Shown here piece after piece: positions 60,140 to 64,000 of a stretch of DNA of 64,000 bases. The DNA comes from UBA3946 sp002385755. Lineage in GTDB: Bacteria; Bacillota_I; Bacilli_A; ML615J-28; CAG-698. The notes beneath the pieces were generated by a model. That model had not been told where the DNA came from and did not search any database. It saw only the letters and a program-made list of their open reading frames with translations. The DNA lies in the NCBI GenBank assembly GCA_050953085.1, contig JBMNLX010000003.1, forward strand, positions 1 through 64,000, read 5' to 3'. A program made the translations under genes and the position numbers. Every line of letters starts with the position of its first letter. The stretch's first letter is position 1.

Positions 60140-62044
60140 TCAACAGAATTTTTGACAGCCCCTTTTTATATGCGTTTCCGCTCGGTTTAAGGCTAACGAC
60201 GCGTCCTTCCCGGTTTTCACAATCCTCACAGTCCGCCCCGGCAAAACGATTTTTTCTTCCACCGGAAGCCCCGTCAAAAGGTCTAATCCGAACGAGAGAA
60301 CAACGGCGACGTCATGACCGTTATTGTTCACGATGGTCGCGATTTTGTAATCGGAAGCAAGCCGGGAAAAAGCGAAAACGCCGTCATCCGCGATCTCCTC
60401 CCGGTAAACCCCTTCCCCGTATACGGGGTCGCGGCGAATCTCGCCCAGGCGGCGATACCAGTTATAGATTTCCGCGTCGACGCGGTTCCAGCTGAAAGTG
60501 TTCCGGCAGAAGGGGTCGCGGAAACCTTGCAAACCGATCTCGTCGCCGTAATAAAGCGAGGGAATTCCCGGGAGCGTGTACTGCATCGCGCTGGCCATCT
60601 TGAGCATCCTCACCGCGCCGTTATATTCCTCGTCGCGAAGGCGGTAATGGGCCTGCTGCGACCTCGAGAGCGCGTCCGGCGGTGAATAAGCGAAATTATT
60701 GATAAGACGCATCGTGTCGTGAGTCCCGAGATGGTTCATCAGGCAATCAAGAACATGTTTCGGGTAATTGTTTATCAGCCGCCTGATCGTTGTTTTCAAG
60801 CCCGACAAGTTGCCATGCTTCAGATAATCGATAATCGCGTTTTTAAGCGGGTAGTTCATTACCGAGTCGACCTGATTCCCGGAAAGATATCGCCTTCGGC
60901 CGCCGTAGGAAACCTTGTTCGAGGCGTCTTCCCACACCTCTCCGATGACGATGTTTTCCGGATCGACCGCCTTAACGCGACGGTAAATCAAGTCAAGAAA
61001 CCGATCGTTAAGCTCGTCGATAACGTCAAGACGAAAACCGGCGGCGCCGAGCCTTAGCCATTTGGCGATCACGCCGTCTTTGCCGGCGATAAACTCCAGC
61101 CACTCGGGATTGTCTTGATTCACGCTCGGCAGGGTATTTATCCCCCACCACGACTCGTACTCGTCGGGGTGGTTAATAAATTTGAACCAGGAAAAATAAT
61201 GCGATTCAAGCGATTGATACGCCCCCAGGCCGGGGTAGCGGCCGTATTTATTGAAATAGACGCTGTCGTCGCCGGTATGGTTGAAAACCCCGTCGAGGAT
61301 GATCAAAATATCGCGCGCCCGCGCTTCCCGGCAGAGCTCGATAAAATCGTTCTCGTCGCCAAACATCGCGTCGATCTTTAAATAATCCCCCGTGTCGTAT
61401 TTATGATTGCTCGCCGCCTCGAAAATCGGGTTCAGATAAATGATTCCGACCGAAAGCGACTTCAGGTAATCAAGTTTCGCGGTAACGCCGCTGAGGTTCC
61501 CGCCGAAAAAATCGTTGTTCAAGATTTTTCCGCGGACGGGCCGATATTCGGGAAGTTCGTTCCAATCGCGGTGAAAAACAACCCCGGGACGAATCGGCGT
61601 CTCGCGTCCCCGATAGAACCGGTCGACCATGATTTGATACATCGTCCGGCCCTTAAACCGCGACAGCGAACCGGAAAATTCGCCGCAGACCGTGAGTTGC
61701 CAGCAATCGGGCGGACTATCGGTAAGGACGGCGTCAAGCTCATGCCCGGCGCCGATATAGTGCCGCCCGTACACGTCCGAAAACGAAAAACAATACCAAT
61801 AAAGGCCGGCGGCGGGAATGCGAAAGACGGTCTGGTAATAACGATAGCCGCTCTCGCTTTCGGTCTGGTCAAGCGGTTTTTCGAAAGCCAAATCGCCGTC
61901 ATCCCCGTAAACGCGGAGTTTCAGGTCGAAAAGCGAATACCGCTTGGTAATTTTTACGGTGACGACGATGTCCTCGCCGCGCTTTACCGCGCCCACCGGG
62001 CGCTTGTGTTCCGGCAAACACGGGTTATACAAAATATCGCTCAT
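60140..62044 (-). CDS. GH13 alpha-glucosidase/neopullulanase-type enzyme
   Basis: 634 residues. An N-terminal beta-rich CBM34-like domain (about 1-130) precedes the GH13 TIM barrel: DGVFNHTGDDS (region I), GFRLDVIDEL with catalytic Asp (region II), VIGEVWED with catalytic Glu (region III), and NHLGTHDTMRL with the last Asp (region IV). It probably cuts alpha-1,4/1,6 links of maltodextrin or pullulan (neopullulanase/cyclomaltodextrinase subfamily); intracellular, as no signal peptide is seen. Its ATG overlaps the glgP stop (TAATG), so the two are coupled in storage-glucan breakdown. Confidence 0.9.
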   Translation of the reverse strand: MSDILYNPCLPEHKRPVGAVKRGEDIVVTVKITKRYSLFDLKLRVYGDDGDLAFEKPLDQTESESGYRYYQTVFRIPAAGLYWYCFSFSDVYGRHYIGAGHELDAVLTDSPPDCWQLTVCGEFSGSLSRFKGRTMYQIMVDRFYRGRETPIRPGVVFHRDWNELPEYRPVRGKILNNDFFGGNLSGVTAKLDYLKSLSVGIIYLNPIFEAASNHKYDTGDYLKIDAMFGDENDFIELCREARARDILIILDGVFNHTGDDSVYFNKYGRYPGLGAYQSLESHYFSWFKFINHPDEYESWWGINTLPSVNQDNPEWLEFIAGKDGVIAKWLRLGAAGFRLDVIDELNDRFLDLIYRRVKAVDPENIVIGEVWEDASNKVSYGGRRRYLSGNQVDSVMNYPLKNAIIDYLKHGNLSGLKTTIRRLINNYPKHVLDCLMNHLGTHDTMRLINNFAYSPPDALSRSQQAHYRLRDEEYNGAVRMLKMASAMQYTLPGIPSLYYGDEIGLQGFRDPFCRNTFSWNRVDAEIYNWYRRLGEIRRDPVYGEGVYREEIADDGVFAFSRLASDYKIATIVNNNGHDVAVVLSFGLDLLTGLPVEEKIVLPGRTVRIVKTGKDASLALNRAETHIKRGCQKFC

Positions 62045-64000
62045 TATTTAACACTCTTTAAACGCCAGATATTTTTCGCGTACTCGGCGACGCTGCGGTC
62101 GGCGGAAAAGATACCCGCTTTCGCAATGTTTTCGAGCGCCATCTGATTCCATCTCCTCTTATCCTGGTAAACGCGGTCCATTTCCCGGTAGACGTCGATA
62201 TAAGAATGAAAATCGGCAAGACACATATAGGGGTCGGATACCGGGTAGTTGTGAAGCAGATAGCGGGTAATGTTATCGAAAGACTTGCCGTTAAAACCGC
62301 AGTTCAGCCGGTCGATGACCTTCATGATTTGCGGGGAATTGACGTAATACTCGCTCGCGTTGTATCCGCGCTGCCACAAGGCCTCGACTTCGTCGGCTTT
62401 CATCCCGAAAAGAAAGATGTTTTCGGGGCCGACTTCCTGATAAATCTCGACGTTCGCGCCGTCGAGGGTGCCGAAGGTCAAGGCGCCGTTAATCATGAAT
62501 TTCATGTTCCCGGTCCCGCTCGCCTCTTTGCCGGCGAGCGATATTTGCTCGCTCACCTCGGCGGCCGGTATTAATATCTCCGCGACCGACACGTTATAAT
62601 CCTCGACGTATACGACGTTTAGTTTTTCGCGGATATAGGAATTCTTGTCTATCTCCGCGGCGATATAATTGATGAGCTCGATAATTTCCTTAGCCGCAAA
62701 ATACCCGGGAGCGGCCTTTCCGCCGAAAATATAGGTCTGCGGCGTTACCGACATGTTCGGGTTTTCCTCAAGTTCCGTTAAAAGCAAGATTATTTTTAGA
62801 GCGTTTAAAAGCTGCCGCTTATATTCGTGAATTCTCTTAATGTGGACGTCAAAACGCGTTTTCGGGTCGATTACGATCCCGTGCTTGCGGTAAAGGTACT
62901 TCGCGAGCCGGCACTTGTTTTGATATTTAATGTTCTCAAGCCGCGAAAGCGCCGCGCCGTCATCGCGATAACGTAAAAGATTTTTGAGTTCGGAAGCGTC
63001 GCGATAATAATCGCGGCCGATAAGTTCGTCCAAAAACTCCGCGAGCAGGGGATTGGACTGGTTCAGCCAACGCCGGTAAGTGATACCGTTGGTAACGTTC
63101 GTAAACTTTTCCGGCGACAGCAGATAGAAACTTCGAAACACTTTTTCTTTTATGATATCGCTATGCAGTTTGGAAACGCCGTTTACCGCGTGCGAGGCGG
63201 CGACGGAAAGATTCGCCATCCGAATATGATTATCGGCGAAAATCGAGATTTCCCCCAGGCGGCCGTTGTCGAAGCCGTGGCAGCGGGCTTCGTTTAAGAA
63301 CTTCTCGTTAATCTGCCTGAGGATTAGATAGATCCGCGGCAGTTTGCGGGCGATTAAGTCCTCGGCCCAACTTTCGAGCGCTTCCGCCATTACCGTGTGA
63401 TTGGTATAAGCAATCACCTTGCGCGTGATGTCCCAGGCCTCGTCAAAATCGAGTTGGTGATCGTCGATCAAAATTCTGATAAGTTCCGGGACGCATAACG
63501 CCGGATGGGTGTCGTTAATATGGATCGCCACGTGCTTCGGCAAAGTCCTCACGTCGCCGTAATAGCGGATATGGTCGCGGACAATCGTCTGGACCGAGGC
63601 GCTCACGAGGAAATATTGTTGTTTCAGGCGGAGAGTCTTGCCCTGGTAATGATCGTCGGTCGGATACAAAACCTTGGTGATTAGTTCCGCCTTGTTGTAT
63701 TCCTGCATCGCTTTCGTGTAGTCGCCCTGGGAAAACAGGCCGATATCGAATTTTTTGACGTTTGTGCTCCGCCATAATCGCAAAACGCTGATGGCCTCGC
63801 TCCCCGCGCCGGAAATCATCATATCGTAGGGCACCGCCTCGACTTCCCGGTAATCGCGGTGTTCGTAAACGACGCGGCCGTTGATCGTTTTTTCCTCGAC
63901 GACGCCGTCGAAGCGGACGATACAGCCTTTATCCTCGCGCGGCGTGAGCCAAACCTCGCCGACGGGAAGCCAAACGTCCGGCAGTTCCGTCTGCCAGCCG
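62044..64000 (-). CDS. glgP: Glycogen/maltodextrin phosphorylase (5' end outside the window)
   Basis: Releases glucose-1-phosphate from alpha-1,4-glucan. About 650 residues are visible, up to the stop at 62044; the frame runs off the right edge, so the N-terminus is missing. The PLP-binding segment EASGTGNMKFMINGALTFGT is followed by LDGANVEI. The substrate and dimer regions HINDTHPALCVPELIRIL and FDVHIKRIHEYKRQLLNAL are also present. It pairs with the GH13 enzyme in one operon. Confidence 0.95.
   Translation of the reverse strand, partial: GWQTELPDVWLPVGEVWLTPREDKGCIVRFDGVVEEKTINGRVVYEHRDYREVEAVPYDMMISGAGSEAISVLRLWRSTNVKKFDIGLFSQGDYTKAMQEYNKAELITKVLYPTDDHYQGKTLRLKQQYFLVSASVQTIVRDHIRYYGDVRTLPKHVAIHINDTHPALCVPELIRILIDDHQLDFDEAWDITRKVIAYTNHTVMAEALESWAEDLIARKLPRIYLILRQINEKFLNEARCHGFDNGRLGEISIFADNHIRMANLSVAASHAVNGVSKLHSDIIKEKVFRSFYLLSPEKFTNVTNGITYRRWLNQSNPLLAEFLDELIGRDYYRDASELKNLLRYRDDGAALSRLENIKYQNKCRLAKYLYRKHGIVIDPKTRFDVHIKRIHEYKRQLLNALKIILLLTELEENPNMSVTPQTYIFGGKAAPGYFAAKEIIELINYIAAEIDKNSYIREKLNVVYVEDYNVSVAEILIPAAEVSEQISLAGKEASGTGNMKFMINGALTFGTLDGANVEIYQEVGPENIFLFGMKADEVEALWQRGYNASEYYVNSPQIMKVIDRLNCGFNGKSFDNITRYLLHNYPVSDPYMCLADFHSYIDVYREMDRVYQDKRRWNQMALENIAKAGIFSADRSVAEYAKNIWRLKSVK

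Noticed and set aside
61403..62146. 247-codon open frame opposite the GH13 gene
   Set aside because: Shadow of the GH13 and glgP genes; it even crosses their boundary.

Overview
The window looks like a chromosomal segment of an uncultured, endospore-forming Bacillota, most likely a Bacilli lineage related to the Erysipelotrichia/Mollicutes branch. The evidence is a spoIIA operon (spoIIAA-spoIIAB-sigF) behind dacF, a spoVAC-D-E-F cluster, cotJ coat genes, RNase J, DUF1292 and RuvX behind alaS, and many AGGAGG-type ribosome sites. TGA is used as a stop (for example spoIIAA and spoIIAB end in TGA), so this is not the Mycoplasma code. Almost all genes are on the minus strand, which suggests one replichore. 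The exact taxon is inference.

Layout. 1-1.5 kb: AT-rich debris with a SHOCT fragment and a broken DUF262/HNH restriction-like gene. 1.5-8.9 kb: cysE, cysK, a creatininase-family hydrolase with an MFS exporter, a radical SAM protein, an MFS remnant, and an alpha/beta hydrolase fused to a membrane domain. 9.3-12.9 kb: a mobile patch with a complete IS21-family element (ends and a 5-bp target duplication visible) and a chimeric fragment of an older IS21-type transposase. 13-29.3 kb: a defence island, all on the minus strand. It holds a type I restriction-modification operon (hsdM and hsdS broken, hsdR intact) with a regulator-like HTH protein and a large AAA ATPase, then Kiwa (kwaA-kwaB), a GIY-YIG/DUF4357 nuclease-like gene, Hachiman (hamA-hamB, hamA apparently missing its 5' end), and a Fic protein whose promoter/operator sequence recurs beside hamA.

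29.4-48.6 kb: housekeeping genes. These are DUF47 plus PiT phosphate transport, an AlkD-like repair protein, tRNA-Glu(CTC), a zinc alcohol dehydrogenase, an M42 peptidase, argS, a secreted endonuclease with Ig-like repeats, tmcAL, an Mrp-type ATPase, and the thioesterase-rnj-alaS-ruvX-DUF1292 run. 48.7-60 kb: a sporulation block with DUF1540, spoVAF/E/D/C, a PMR1-like cation P-type ATPase, sigF-spoIIAB-spoIIAA, dacF, an MBL-fold hydrolase, cotJC, and a fused cotJA-cotJB gene. 60-64 kb: glycogen/maltodextrin breakdown, with a GH13 enzyme and a glycogen phosphorylase that runs off the window.

The genes form two themes. One is a conserved core for translation, RNA decay, sporulation and storage carbohydrate. 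The other is a lower-GC, decaying but layered anti-phage island next to IS debris. No CRISPR array, rRNA or origin was seen.
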